Origin: Actinoplanes sichuanensis
GTDB taxonomy: Bacteria > Actinomycetota > Actinomycetes > Mycobacteriales > Micromonosporaceae
Direction of reading: 5' to 3'
Length of the DNA: 64,000 nt
Assembly: GCF_033097365.1 (NCBI RefSeq)
Contig: NZ_AP028461.1
Span: 2,666,001 to 2,730,000, forward strand
How positions within the stretch are numbered: the stretch's first letter is position 1; every line of letters begins with the position of its first letter. The notes beneath the pieces are model-generated. The model was not told where the DNA came from. It worked only from the letters and a program-made list of their open reading frames with translations, and made no database searches. Below, in pieces: positions 7,761-16,487 of the stretch. A program made the translations under genes and the position numbers.

Positions 7761-8995
7761 CCGTCGACGAGACGCCGCCACCCGGGTCGGCCGTGTCCGA
7801 ATCCGGCGATGGCCGGGCCGAGCAGGGCGCGATCGCCAACACCGGGGTCATCCACGGCGATGTCCGATCCGAATTCCACGTGCACCATCACCATCAGCGA
7901 CCGAGATTGTCGCGGCGCCTGATGATGCGGACGGTCGCGGTGATCGGTCTCGGGGCTGCCGGCGCGGCTGCCGCCTGGCGGTACGAGCCCGAGGTCACCC
8001 GCCGGAGCACGCCGGAGCCGTCGGAGTCACCCGAGCCGGTGATGTTCGGGCCGGACGCCTCGTACCACGAGAGGGGCCGGCGGCTCAGCCCGAAGGGCGA
8101 GACGGTCTGGTCGGTCGCCCTCGGCATGCTGCGGGACGAGCCGTTGGCCGTGGTCGGGCGGGAGAACGGCCGGATTCAACTGTGGGATCCGGTCACCGGG
8201 AAAGCCCGCAGCGATCCCCTTCCCGGGCACCGGTCGCAGGTGTACGGCCTGGCCCTGCACGGCACGATGGCCGTGTCCGCGAGCACCGACGGCACCCTGC
8301 GGATCTGGGACCTGACGGCCGATCCGCCGCGGAGCACCCCCACGACCGACGGGATCGCCGGCGGCATCAACGGGGTCGCGCTGACCACGGTCGAGGGCCG
8401 GACCGTCGCCGTGTCCGCCTGTCACGACCGGACCGTGCGGGTCTGGGATCCCACGAACCCCAGACTCAGTGGAAAGGTCATGGGCTCGAAGCTCGGCGCG
8501 CCGGTCCGGAGCATCGCGGTCGGCGTCGTCGACGGGCGGACCGTCGCGGTCACCGGCTGCGAGGACGGCGACGTCTCGCTCTGGGACGTGCAGGGCGAGC
8601 GCCTCGTGGGCAGACTCGGTGCGCACCAGAGGGAAGTGGGGGCACTGGCGGTCGGCGCCGTGGGAGGGAAGCCGGTCGCCGTCTCCGGCAGCGAGGACGG
8701 CGTGGTGCGCAGATGGGATCTGAGCACCGCGCGGCCCGCGGGGGAGACGCTCATGGACCTTCCGAAAGCCGTCAAGTCCATGGCGATCGGTGAGCTGGCC
8801 GGGCGGACCGTCGCCGTGTCCGGCTGCGACGACAGTGGTGTCCGCCTCTGGGATCTCGGTGCCGGGCAGCCGTACGGCAGTGGTCTGACCGGCCCGGAGA
8901 AGACCGCCGAAGCCATCGCGTTCGGTTACTTCGGCGGTCGGCCGACCGTCGTCTCCGGTCATTGGGACGGCACCATCTGGGCCTGGACCCTGTGA
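7757..8995 (+). CDS. Membrane-anchored seven-bladed WD40 protein
   Basis: A 412-residue protein with a GTG start inside the stop of the upstream gene. Residues 16-36 carry a Gly/Asn motif (SGDGRAEQGAIANTGVIHGD) like the one at the end of the upstream protein. It is followed by a His cluster (HVHHHH, 41-46), an arginine-rich stretch and one transmembrane segment (about 58-74). Residues about 100-412 contain seven WD40 repeats, each with an aliphatic Ala-Val core and a terminal WD or WT pair, which is exactly one closed propeller. The topology would put the motif inside and the propeller outside, or the reverse. WD40 propellers act as sensors or scaffolds in STAND-based systems, which fits the divergent NACHT gene. 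Confidence 0.85.
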   Translation: MTVDETPPPGSAVSESGDGRAEQGAIANTGVIHGDVRSEFHVHHHHQRPRLSRRLMMRTVAVIGLGAAGAAAAWRYEPEVTRRSTPEPSESPEPVMFGPDASYHERGRRLSPKGETVWSVALGMLRDEPLAVVGRENGRIQLWDPVTGKARSDPLPGHRSQVYGLALHGTMAVSASTDGTLRIWDLTADPPRSTPTTDGIAGGINGVALTTVEGRTVAVSACHDRTVRVWDPTNPRLSGKVMGSKLGAPVRSIAVGVVDGRTVAVTGCEDGDVSLWDVQGERLVGRLGAHQREVGALAVGAVGGKPVAVSGSEDGVVRRWDLSTARPAGETLMDLPKAVKSMAIGELAGRTVAVSGCDDSGVRLWDLGAGQPYGSGLTGPEKTAEAIAFGYFGGRPTVVSGHWDGTIWAWTL

Positions 8996-9008
8996 ACCGG
9001 GGCCGGCA

Positions 9009-9785
9009 TCAGGGTTTGCGGCCCACCGCGCAGAACTGGTCGATCTCCGGGGCGTCGTCCTCGGGCCGCCAGCGGGTGACCGGGACGACACCGGGCTCGA
9101 CCAGTTCCAGGCCGTCGAAGAACTGTGCCAGCCGGGCCGGGCTGCGCAGATGGTAGGGCTGGGCGGCCGACTCGTTCCAGATCCGGGCCGCCTCGACGTT
9201 GGCCGGGGTGATGTCGGTGCCGTCGTAGACGGCCAGATGGCTGCCGGACGGGACGGCGGCCAGCGCCCGACGCACGATGGCCTGCGCGACGGCGTCGTCC
9301 TCGACGTGCCCGAGCACGCCCATGAACAGCACCGCCACCGGCCGGCTGAAGTCGAGAGCGCGGCCCGCCTCACGCAGCACCAGGTCCATGTCGTGCATGT
9401 CGGCGTCGATGTAGGTGATCGCGCCCTCGGAGGTCCCGGCCAGCAGGGTACGCGCGTGCGCCAGCACCATCGGGTCGTTGTCGACGTACACGACCCGGCT
9501 GGACGGCGCCACCGACTGCGCGACCTGATGGGTGTTGTTCGCCGCCGGCAGGCCGGTGCCGATGTCCAGGAACTGCCGGATCCCGGCCTCGCCGGCCAGG
9601 TACTTCACGGCCCGGATCAGGTAGGCGCGGCTGAGGCGGGCGTTTTCCGCCAGTTCCGGCCGGCTGGCGAGGATCTGCTCACCGACCGCCCGGTCGACGG
9701 CGAAATTGTCGGTGCCACCCAGCAGGTAGTTCCAGATCCGCGCGGTCTGCGGGACCGTCGAGTCGAGCGCGTCATCGTCCGGCAC
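9009..9785 (-). CDS. SAM-dependent methyltransferase, DUF574 (PF04672) family
   Basis: The open frame begins at GTG 9833, but the GTG at 9785 has AGGAG five bases upstream and gives the usual family start (MPDDDALDSTVPQTARIWNYLLGG), so 258 residues are proposed. Family hallmarks include IWNYLLGGTDNFAVDR, RQFLDIGTGLP (the SAM-binding loop), VVYVDNDP and VAVLFMGVLGHV. These proteins are very common in actinomycetes; most have no known substrate. It ends 13 bp from the convergent WD40 gene and diverges from the acyltransferase gene. Confidence 0.88.
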   Translation of the reverse strand: MPDDDALDSTVPQTARIWNYLLGGTDNFAVDRAVGEQILASRPELAENARLSRAYLIRAVKYLAGEAGIRQFLDIGTGLPAANNTHQVAQSVAPSSRVVYVDNDPMVLAHARTLLAGTSEGAITYIDADMHDMDLVLREAGRALDFSRPVAVLFMGVLGHVEDDAVAQAIVRRALAAVPSGSHLAVYDGTDITPANVEAARIWNESAAQPYHLRSPARLAQFFDGLELVEPGVVPVTRWRPEDDAPEIDQFCAVGRKP

Positions 9786-9868
9786 GATCACTCCTATGTG
9801 GATTGCGGCGGGGGTCGTAAGCGTAACCTTCACTTGCCCAGATCAGGACCGGACAGGCGGGGGAGCAG

Positions 9869-10738
9869 ATGATCGTGGACGGTGCGGGGCCGTACCGGAT
9901 CGGCTGGGCGGCGGTCAGCCGCCTGCCTGACCGGCCGGCGCGGGCGCTGTTCTACCTGATCGCCGAGATCGTCTGGCGACGGCAGCCCTCGGGGGTACGG
10001 CAGTTGCGCGCGAACCTAGCCCAGGTCACCGGCGCCGACCCGGACAGCGCCGAGGTCCGCCGGCTGGCGCGCCTGGGCGTGCACTCCTACCTGCGGTACT
10101 GGCGGGAGTTCTTCCAGCTGTCCGGCGCCCGACCGGCGGTGACCTTCGAAGGGCTGGACCGGCTGCCGGCGCCCGGTTCCGGCCGGGGCACGATCCTGGC
10201 GCTGCCGCACAGCGGGAACTGGGATCTCGCCGGGGCCGCGCTCGCCGAACTCGGGCATCCGATCACCACGGTCGGCCAGCGGTTACGTCCGGAGGCGCTG
10301 TACCAGCGGTTCGTCGCGGCCCGGGCCGCCGTCGGCATCGAGGTGCTGCCGGTGGACGAGCCGCGGCGCACGGTGCCCGCGCTGGGCCGGCGGCTGGCCG
10401 AGGGCGGTGTGGTCTGCCTGCTCGCCGACCGGGACATCACCGGAGGTGGGCTGCCGGTGCGGTTGCACGGCCGGGCCACGACGATGCCGCCCGGCCCGGC
10501 CCGGCTGGCGCTGTCCAGCGGTGCGGCCCTGATCCCGGTGAGTCTCTGGTACAGCGGCCGGGGCCTGTTCGTCCACATGCACGAGGAGATCGTCGCGCCA
10601 CCGGCGGTGGAGGGCCGGCGGGTGCAGGCGGCGGCCATGACGCAGGCACTGGCCGACGTGTTCACCGACGCCATCCGCCGGCATCCGCAGGACTGGCACG
10701 TTCTGCAGCCGGTCTGGCCGCCGGCGGATGCTCCGTGA
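9869..10738 (+). CDS. Lysophospholipid acyltransferase of the LpxL/HtrB-PatA family
   Basis: A 289-residue protein with a GGGGGAG ribosome site before its ATG. It shows the HX4D acyltransferase motif (LPHSGNWDLAGAA, about residue 110), a second conserved block (VCLLADRDITGGG) and GPARLALSSGAALIPV. In actinobacteria such enzymes acylate phosphatidylinositol mannosides (PatA) or related glycolipids at the inner membrane face. This copy lies outside the usual pgsA-patA-pimA cluster, so it may be a second paralogue with another acceptor. The N-terminus lacks a strong transmembrane anchor. Confidence 0.82.
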   Translation: MIVDGAGPYRIGWAAVSRLPDRPARALFYLIAEIVWRRQPSGVRQLRANLAQVTGADPDSAEVRRLARLGVHSYLRYWREFFQLSGARPAVTFEGLDRLPAPGSGRGTILALPHSGNWDLAGAALAELGHPITTVGQRLRPEALYQRFVAARAAVGIEVLPVDEPRRTVPALGRRLAEGGVVCLLADRDITGGGLPVRLHGRATTMPPGPARLALSSGAALIPVSLWYSGRGLFVHMHEEIVAPPAVEGRRVQAAAMTQALADVFTDAIRRHPQDWHVLQPVWPPADAP

Positions 10739-10746
10739 CGCATGCG

Positions 10747-11493
10747 TCAGTCGTCGGTTGCGCCGGGGTCGGCTTTCACCTGCAGGTAGCGGCGGACCGA
10801 GCCGCCGCCGAGTTCGTGCACCTCCTGCGCCACCTGGGGTAGCTCGCGGACCAGGGAACGCAGGTAGGCCAGGATCTGCGTGGTGTCCACGCGCTGGTCG
10901 ATCTGGTACCAGCGGCCGCCGTTGTCCTCGGCCCACCGGCGGTAGCCGGGCAGGTCGGGCGACGCGACGAAGCAGATCGCCTCCCGGATCGTGATCTGCT
11001 GCCCGACCTCGGCCTCGGTCAGATCCTCGGTCAGTGGCGGCTCGTCGGTCAGCACGACCAGGATCGGTACGGCGTAGGGGCGGAACGGTTTGCCGAGCGC
11101 CGCGGTCACCGCTTCCAGGGTGGACTCGCCGCGGTTGCTGCCACCGCTGAACCGGGGCATCGAACGGAGCTGCCGGACCGCGTCGTCGTAGCTGCGCACG
11201 AACGGCAGGTCCGCGACGACCTTGTCGCCGCTGACGGTCAGGTCACCGTACGGCACGGTGGTGATCTGCCAGTTGAGCTGCAGCTCGGCGAGCTCGCCGA
11301 CGAAGTCGACCATGCAGGTGATCAGGCCGTTGATCTTGCCGGACATGGAGCCGGTGGTGTCGAAGACGAAACACACGTCGACCGCGCTGCGGCTCTCGTC
11401 GTCGGGATTGCTGTCGGGGCCGAAAACCCTTGGGCTCGGCGCGGGTGTTGCGGAACGGCGCCTGCGAAACCATGACCGCTTACCTGTGTCCAT
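10747..11493 (-). CDS. von Willebrand factor type A domain protein
   Basis: A 248-residue protein; the ATG at 11493 is preferred because GAGG lies eight bases upstream, although the frame extends to 11526. The vWA domain begins near residue 40 with the complete MIDAS motif DTTGSMSGK, and later segments give the conserved Thr (around GESTLEAV) and Asp (VVLTDEPP). No signal peptide or transmembrane segment is seen, and an arginine-rich N-terminus (SWFRRRRSA) precedes the domain. It probably is a cytoplasmic metal-dependent protein-binding module. No MoxR-type ATPase partner lies beside it. It converges with the acyltransferase gene. Confidence 0.85.
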   Translation of the reverse strand: MDTGKRSWFRRRRSATPAPSPRVFGPDSNPDDESRSAVDVCFVFDTTGSMSGKINGLITCMVDFVGELAELQLNWQITTVPYGDLTVSGDKVVADLPFVRSYDDAVRQLRSMPRFSGGSNRGESTLEAVTAALGKPFRPYAVPILVVLTDEPPLTEDLTEAEVGQQITIREAICFVASPDLPGYRRWAEDNGGRWYQIDQRVDTTQILAYLRSLVRELPQVAQEVHELGGGSVRRYLQVKADPGATDD

Positions 11494-11580
11494 CTGCGGA
11501 TCCTCAATCGGTCCTAGGTGGTGCACACTCGTCCGGTTGAATTTCGAGGCTAACGATCCGCCGCAAACTGCGATGATGAG

Positions 11581-12390
11581 CTATTTGACCGCGCCCTTGA
11601 CGGCGTCGCCGATGAAGTTGCGGGCGAAGAGCACGAACATCACGACCAGCGGGAGTACGCCGATCAGGGCGCCCGCCATCAGCACCGAGTAGTCCTGTTT
11701 GAGGCCGACGTTGAGCTGGGAGAGCGCCACCTGGAGGGTGACCTTGTTCGGGTCGAGCAGGACGATCAGGGGCCAGACGTAGTCGTTCCAGGCGGCGATG
11801 AACGTGAAGATGCCGAGGAAGGCCAGGCCGGGCCGGATCACCGGCAGGATGACGCTGCGGTAGATCCGGAAGAAGCCGGCGCCGTCGAGTTTCGCGGCGT
11901 CGAGCATCTCGTCGGGCACCGCGCTGCTGATGTACTGCCGCATCCAGAAGATGCCGAAGGCGTTGGCCGCGGCCGGGACGACCAGTGCCTTGAGGGTGCC
12001 CACCCAGCCGAGCTCGGCCATGATCACGAACTGCGGGATCAGGGCCAGTTGGGTGGGCACCATGAACATCAGCAGGAGCAGGCCGAACAGCACCTTGCGG
12101 CCGGGGAAGTCGTACTTGGCGAAGGCGAACGCCGCGAGCGAGTCGAAGAACAGCACCAGGACGGTGGTGGCGATGGCGACCAGGACGGTGTTCACGATGG
12201 GCGCGATCAGGTCGACGCTCTGCAGCACCTTCTGTACGTTGTCGGCCAGGTGCGGACCGATCGTCAGCTTGGGTGGGTTGCGGAACACGTCCTGGGTGGT
12301 GTTCGTGGCCATGACCACGGTCCAGTAGAACGGGAACAGCGAGAGCAGTACCGCCACGCCCAGGCTGCCATGGAGCAGGATCTTGCGCAC
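11581..12390 (-). CDS. Carbohydrate ABC transporter permease, MalG-like
   Basis: A 269-residue inner-membrane permease with about six hydrophobic segments and the EAA loop that docks the ATPase (DEMLDAAKLDGAGFFRIYR). It is the last gene of the leftward sugar-uptake operon, ten bases after the first permease. The operon has no ATPase gene, as in most actinomycete sugar importers that share one MsiK-type ATPase. Confidence 0.92.
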   Translation of the reverse strand: MRKILLHGSLGVAVLLSLFPFYWTVVMATNTTQDVFRNPPKLTIGPHLADNVQKVLQSVDLIAPIVNTVLVAIATTVLVLFFDSLAAFAFAKYDFPGRKVLFGLLLLMFMVPTQLALIPQFVIMAELGWVGTLKALVVPAAANAFGIFWMRQYISSAVPDEMLDAAKLDGAGFFRIYRSVILPVIRPGLAFLGIFTFIAAWNDYVWPLIVLLDPNKVTLQVALSQLNVGLKQDYSVLMAGALIGVLPLVVMFVLFARNFIGDAVKGAVK

Positions 12391-12399
12391 AGCGCCCCC

Positions 12400-13305
12400 T
12401 CAGTCGGCCCGGCGCTGGACGAGGCGCCAGTTCAGGATGGTGAACACCATGACGATGAGGAACACCGCCCACGCGATGGCGGCGCCGTATCCGTAGTCGT
12501 TCTGCCCGAACGCGGTCCGATAGAAGTAGAGGACCATGGTCAGGCCGGCCTGTCCGGGGCCGCCGGAGTTGGCGTTGACCGCCGAGTTGTTGCCGAACAG
12601 CACCTGCGGTTCGGTGAAGCTCTGCATGCCGGTGATGGTGGAGACCACCACGGTGAACAGGATGATCGGACGCAGCATCGGGACGGTGACGGAGAAGAAC
12701 GCGCGGACCGGCCCGGCGCCGTCGATCTTCGCGGCCTCGTACAGCTCACTCGGGATGGATTGCATGCCGGCGAGGTAGATCAGCGCGTTGTAGCCGGTCC
12801 ACTGCCAGGTCATCAGCATCGCGATCACGATCTTGATGGCCCAGGGATCGGTCAGCCACGGCACGCCGGGCAGGCCGATGCCCTGCAGGGTGATGTTGAC
12901 CAGGCCGGAGTTGGTGGCGAACAGCGCGCCGAAGACGATGGCCACCGCGACGACCGAGGTGATGTTCGGGATGAACAGGGCCACCCGGTAGAAGCCGACG
13001 AGTCGTTTGGTGCTGTTCAGCAGGGCCGCCAGCACCAGGGCCAACAACAGCATCGGTACGGTGCTCAGCACCCAGATGATCAGGGTGTTGCGGACCGACA
13101 GCCAGAACGTCTGGTCCTCGATCAGGAACCGGAACTGGTCCAGTCCGACGTACTGCATCTCGCCGATGCCGTCCCAGCGGTGGAATGCCAGATACAGCGA
13201 GAACAGCGTCGGTCCGAGCAGGAACACCGTGAACAGCAGATAGAACGGTGAGATGGCCAGGTACTGCGGCCAGGCCGACCGCAGTGCCCGGGCGCGTGCG
13301 GTCAC
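12400..13305 (-). CDS. Carbohydrate ABC transporter permease, MalF-like
   Basis: A 301-residue permease. The open frame runs further upstream but that part is antisense noise over the binding-protein gene; the real start is the GTG at 13305, which overlaps the stop of the binding-protein gene by four bases. Six transmembrane segments are visible, starting with YLAISPFYLLFTVFLLGP, and the EAA loop reads SELYEAAKIDGAGPVRAFF. It pairs with the MalG-like permease downstream. Confidence 0.92.
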   Translation of the reverse strand: MTARARALRSAWPQYLAISPFYLLFTVFLLGPTLFSLYLAFHRWDGIGEMQYVGLDQFRFLIEDQTFWLSVRNTLIIWVLSTVPMLLLALVLAALLNSTKRLVGFYRVALFIPNITSVVAVAIVFGALFATNSGLVNITLQGIGLPGVPWLTDPWAIKIVIAMLMTWQWTGYNALIYLAGMQSIPSELYEAAKIDGAGPVRAFFSVTVPMLRPIILFTVVVSTITGMQSFTEPQVLFGNNSAVNANSGGPGQAGLTMVLYFYRTAFGQNDYGYGAAIAWAVFLIVMVFTILNWRLVQRRAD

Positions 13306-14591
13306 TTCACCCCCTGTCGCTCGCCGATCTGCTTGGCCTCTTTGATCGCGGCGGCCCACGCCTCGTCGGCGTTCTGTCCCTGCTCGACGTTGCCGAGCTG
13401 GTTGAAGTACGGGGCCGAGACCGCGGCGTCGGCGGCGGCCTCGTACGCGATCGGGATCTTCTGGGCGGCCGGGCCGAAGACGTCGATGGTCTTCTGGCCG
13501 CCGAAGAAGTCGTCGCCGGCGGTGAGTGCGGTCGAGGTGTAGGTGGCCGGGCTGGCCGGGAAGAGCGACGCGTCGGTGAAGTTCTTGGCGGCGTTGTCCG
13601 GGCTGAGGATCCACTTGACGATGTCGAACGCGAGCTGCGGATTCGCGGCCTGTTTGGTGATGGCCAGGAACGAGCCGCCGAAGTTGCCCGGCCCGCCGGG
13701 TGCGGCCGCGACCCGCCACTTGCCGGAGGTGTCGGCGGCGTTGTTGCGGATGTCGATGCCCGCCCACGCGGCGCCGATGATCGACGGCAGGGTGCCCTTG
13801 GTGATCCCGGCGGTCCAGTCGGCGGACCCGTCCTCGATCTTGGCCGAGATGCCCAGGGTGTGTGCCTTCACCGCGAGGTCCCAGGCGGCCTTCACGTGCG
13901 GCTGGTCGCCGATGAAGGTGTTGTTCTCGTCGATGAACCGCCTGGTGCCCTGTCCGATGACCAGGTTGAAGATGGCCCCCGCGTTGATCACCAGGAAGGT
14001 GCCCGGGGCCTTGGCCTTGGCCGCGACGGCCGCGTCGTAGAAGGCGTCCCAGCTGTTCAGCTTGGCGCTGACCTCGGCCGGGTCGGTGGGCAGCCCGGCC
14101 TTGGCGAAGACGTCCTCACGGTAGAACATGCCGGTCGGGCCGATGTCGATCGGGAAGCCGATGACCTTGCCGTCGGCGGTGGTGGCCTGCTTGACCTTCC
14201 ACTCCAGGTATTGCGACGACAGGTCCTTGAACCCGTACTCGTTCAGGTCGGCGAACTGGTCGGCGTTGGCCCGGAAGTTGGCCATGTCCTCGCCCTTGAT
14301 GCCGGTGATGGCCGGGACGAACTGCCGGGACGACAGGGTGGTGGTGAGTTTCTGCTTGAAGTCGCCGCCGACCTTGGTGGGTTCCAGGGTGGTCTGCGAG
14401 GCGAACTGGGTCTTGGCGGCGTCGACCACCTTGTCGCTGAGGCCGTCGCCCCAGTACCAGAGGGCGGTGGTCCCGGTGTCCGCCGAGCCGGTGGTGGCGG
14501 TGCTGGAGGTGCAGGCGGCGAGTCCGGGGACGGCCACGGCGGCGAGACCGGCGGTGCCGTACCGGAGGAAGTCGCGTCGGGAAAGGGCCAT
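13302..14591 (-). CDS. Extracellular sugar-binding lipoprotein of an ABC transporter
   Basis: A 429-residue family 1 solute-binding protein. The ATG at 14591 has AAGGA six bases upstream and gives a Tat-type signal (MALSRRDFLRYGTAGLAAVA) ending in the lipobox LAAC, so the protein should be exported folded and lipid-anchored. The mature part shows typical features such as ALWYWGDGLSDKVVDAAK and PIDIGPTGMFYR. The sugar is not readable. Context (GH38, GH2 and GH4 enzymes across the divergent promoter) suggests an oligosaccharide with mannose or galactose units. Confidence 0.92.
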   Translation of the reverse strand: MALSRRDFLRYGTAGLAAVAVPGLAACTSSTATTGSADTGTTALWYWGDGLSDKVVDAAKTQFASQTTLEPTKVGGDFKQKLTTTLSSRQFVPAITGIKGEDMANFRANADQFADLNEYGFKDLSSQYLEWKVKQATTADGKVIGFPIDIGPTGMFYREDVFAKAGLPTDPAEVSAKLNSWDAFYDAAVAAKAKAPGTFLVINAGAIFNLVIGQGTRRFIDENNTFIGDQPHVKAAWDLAVKAHTLGISAKIEDGSADWTAGITKGTLPSIIGAAWAGIDIRNNAADTSGKWRVAAAPGGPGNFGGSFLAITKQAANPQLAFDIVKWILSPDNAAKNFTDASLFPASPATYTSTALTAGDDFFGGQKTIDVFGPAAQKIPIAYEAAADAAVSAPYFNQLGNVEQGQNADEAWAAAIKEAKQIGERQGVK

Positions 14592-14619
14592 GGTGATTCC
14601 TTCCAAACAGAGGGGAGTG

Positions 14620-15591
14620 TCAGAGGGATTCCAGGAAGCTGTACTCGTGTCGAAGATCAAGGGGGGCGGTCTGCCACCAGTGCCGCAGCCGGGGCCGGTC
14701 CGGTGCCGAGTTGGCGCCGCCCGGGCCCTGCACGGACAGTGCGGCGCAGAGGTTCGCGAAGCGGAGCCGGTCGGCGAGTGGCCGTCCGGCGAGGGTGGCG
14801 GCGATCATCGCCGCGCCGAAGACGTCGCCGGCGCCGGTGGTGTCGACGGCGTCGACGGGCAGTCCGGGGACTTCGGCGACCTCGCCGGTGGTGGCGTCGA
14901 TCGCGAGGGCGCCCCGGCTGCCGCGGGTGACCACGGCGAGGGGGACGAGTTCGGCGATCCGGGCCAGGGCCGCCTGCGGCGTCGAGGTTCGGGTGTAGGC
15001 CATCGCCTCGTGCTCGTTGGGCATGAAGGCGTGGCAGTGGTGCAGCAGGTCGAGCAGCTCTTCGGGCCAGCGGCCGGCCGGGTCCCAGCCGACGTCGGCG
15101 AAGACCAGCCCGCCGGCCGCGGCGACCGGGGCCGGCCACTGCGGTGGGTCCTGGCCGAGGTGGACCATCGCCGCGCGGCAGGCCGGCGGGTCGCCGATCA
15201 TCTCGTTGAGGGTGATCGGTGCCGGTTGCTCGTGGGTGACCAGGGCGCGGTCTCCGTCGTAGGCCAGGGCCGCGGTCACCGGCATCGGCCAGCCGGGGAA
15301 GCGGCGTGAGCGGGACAGGTCGATGTCCTCGCCGGTGCTGAGGGTCTCCCAGCAGTAGTCGCCGTAGAAGTCGTCGCCGAATGCCGCGGCCAGTGTGGTG
15401 TGCAGCCCGAGGCGGCGGACCGCGACGGCGAGGTTGGCGATGCCGCCGGGTCCGGTGTCGAAGCCGGTCGCCCAGGTCTCGGTGCCCGATGCCGGCGCTT
15501 TCGGCAGGCCGCTGAAGACGACGTCCACGAACAGCAGTCCGGACAGGAACACATCGGTGACCGGAGTGGACGCGGGACCGGAGGCTTCCAC
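14620..15591 (-). CDS. PfkB-family carbohydrate kinase
   Basis: A 323-residue ribokinase-like enzyme starting at the GTG at 15591, which has AGGAG five bases before it. The N-terminal glycine motif (GPGGIANLAVAVRRLG) and the C-terminal catalytic signature (DTTGAGDVFGAAM, with the Asp base) are complete. It is expected to phosphorylate a sugar released from the imported oligosaccharide. It is the first gene of the leftward operon, 29 bp ahead of the binding-protein gene, and shares its promoter region with the DeoR regulator. Confidence 0.9.
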   Translation of the reverse strand: MEASGPASTPVTDVFLSGLLFVDVVFSGLPKAPASGTETWATGFDTGPGGIANLAVAVRRLGLHTTLAAAFGDDFYGDYCWETLSTGEDIDLSRSRRFPGWPMPVTAALAYDGDRALVTHEQPAPITLNEMIGDPPACRAAMVHLGQDPPQWPAPVAAAGGLVFADVGWDPAGRWPEELLDLLHHCHAFMPNEHEAMAYTRTSTPQAALARIAELVPLAVVTRGSRGALAIDATTGEVAEVPGLPVDAVDTTGAGDVFGAAMIAATLAGRPLADRLRFANLCAALSVQGPGGANSAPDRPRLRHWWQTAPLDLRHEYSFLESL

Positions 15592-15666
15592 GACGGCTCC
15601 TTTCCGGGGTGATGACCCGAGGTTTCGAGCTGATGTCTGCAAAGGTAAGCACGATCGTGGAGCAGC

Positions 15667-15716
15667 TGATCGTTTTTATCAATAGTCAATCAAAAGTGAG
15701 CATGGAAATGATCGAA
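15667..15716. promoter_or_regulatory. AT-rich operator region of the divergent sugar regulon
   Basis: In a GC-rich background this 50-bp stretch is strikingly AT-rich. It holds two TCAAT units 7 bp apart (15679-15683 and 15686-15690) followed by TCAAAAG, and TGATCG occurs on both sides (15668-15673 and 15709-15714). It lies between the PfkB operon and the DeoR gene and is the natural binding site for that DeoR-type repressor. Confidence 0.5.
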
Positions 15717-15725
15717 TCTGCTGTG

Positions 15726-15731
15726 TAGGCT
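15726..15731 (+). promoter_or_regulatory. Possible leaderless -10 element of the DeoR operon
   Basis: TAGGCT fits TAnnnT and ends six bases before the ATG at 15738. No Shine-Dalgarno sequence precedes that ATG, so the transcript may be leaderless. Confidence 0.35.
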
Positions 15732-15737
15732 CACGGC

Positions 15738-16487
15738 ATGCTTCAGCAGCAACGACACGATCTGATCTTGCGAGGCCTCCGCGACGGCCCGCTGTCGGTG
15801 GTCACGCTCGCCGACCGGTTGGGTGCCAGCCAGGCCACGATCCGCCGTGACCTGCTGATGCTCGACAATCAGGGCCTGCTGCGCCGGGTGCACGGCGGCG
15901 CCGCCCTGGTGCAGGACGCCGACGATCCGTTCGCCGAGGTCGCCGCCGTGCGCACCGCGGAGAAGGAGGCCGTCGCGCAGCGCTGCGCCGAGCTGATCAG
16001 GGACGGCGAGACCGTGCTCCTGGACGTCGGCACCACCACCCACCAGGTGGCGAAACTGCTGCACGGCCGTTCGCTGACGGTCATCACCAGCAGCCTCGCC
16101 GTCCAGGAGGAGCTGGCCGACGACCCCACCGTGCAGCTGATCATGCTCGGCGGGGTGGTGCGCCGCGACTACCGCTGCGTGGTCGGCTTCCTCACCGAGG
16201 ACAACCTGCGCCAGGTGCACGCCGACCGGCTCATCCTCGGCACCAGCGGCATCAAGCCGGACGGCCAGATCGTGGACACGACGGTGATCCAGGTCCCGAT
16301 CAAACGCGCCATGATCGCGGCCAGTGACCAGGTGGTGCTGGTCGCCGACGCGGCCAAGTTCCCCGGTTCCGGCGTGGCGCGCATCTGCGGTCCGGACGAT
16401 CTGAACGTCGTGGTCACCAACCACGACGCCGACCCGACGACGTGTGCCGCCCTGCGTGAGGCCGGCGTGGAGGTGCTCACCACATGA
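15738..16487 (+). CDS. DeoR/GlpR-family transcriptional regulator
   Basis: A 249-residue repressor. Residues 1-57 are the DeoR winged helix-turn-helix (LADRLGASQATIRRDLLMLD, then LLRRVHGGA), and the rest is the sensor domain with the phosphosugar-binding loop (DVGTTTHQVA). Members respond to phosphorylated sugar intermediates, which suits control of the PfkB kinase operon. Its stop overlaps the GH4 start (ATGA), so it heads an operon DeoR-GH4-GH38-GH2. Confidence 0.92.
   Translation: MLQQQRHDLILRGLRDGPLSVVTLADRLGASQATIRRDLLMLDNQGLLRRVHGGAALVQDADDPFAEVAAVRTAEKEAVAQRCAELIRDGETVLLDVGTTTHQVAKLLHGRSLTVITSSLAVQEELADDPTVQLIMLGGVVRRDYRCVVGFLTEDNLRQVHADRLILGTSGIKPDGQIVDTTVIQVPIKRAMIAASDQVVLVADAAKFPGSGVARICGPDDLNVVVTNHDADPTTCAALREAGVEVLTT

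Noticed and set aside
12049..13251. Forward frame of 400 codons over the sugar permeases
   Set aside because: The composition (Gln, His, Asp, Gly runs) is typical of an antisense shadow of hydrophobic permease genes.
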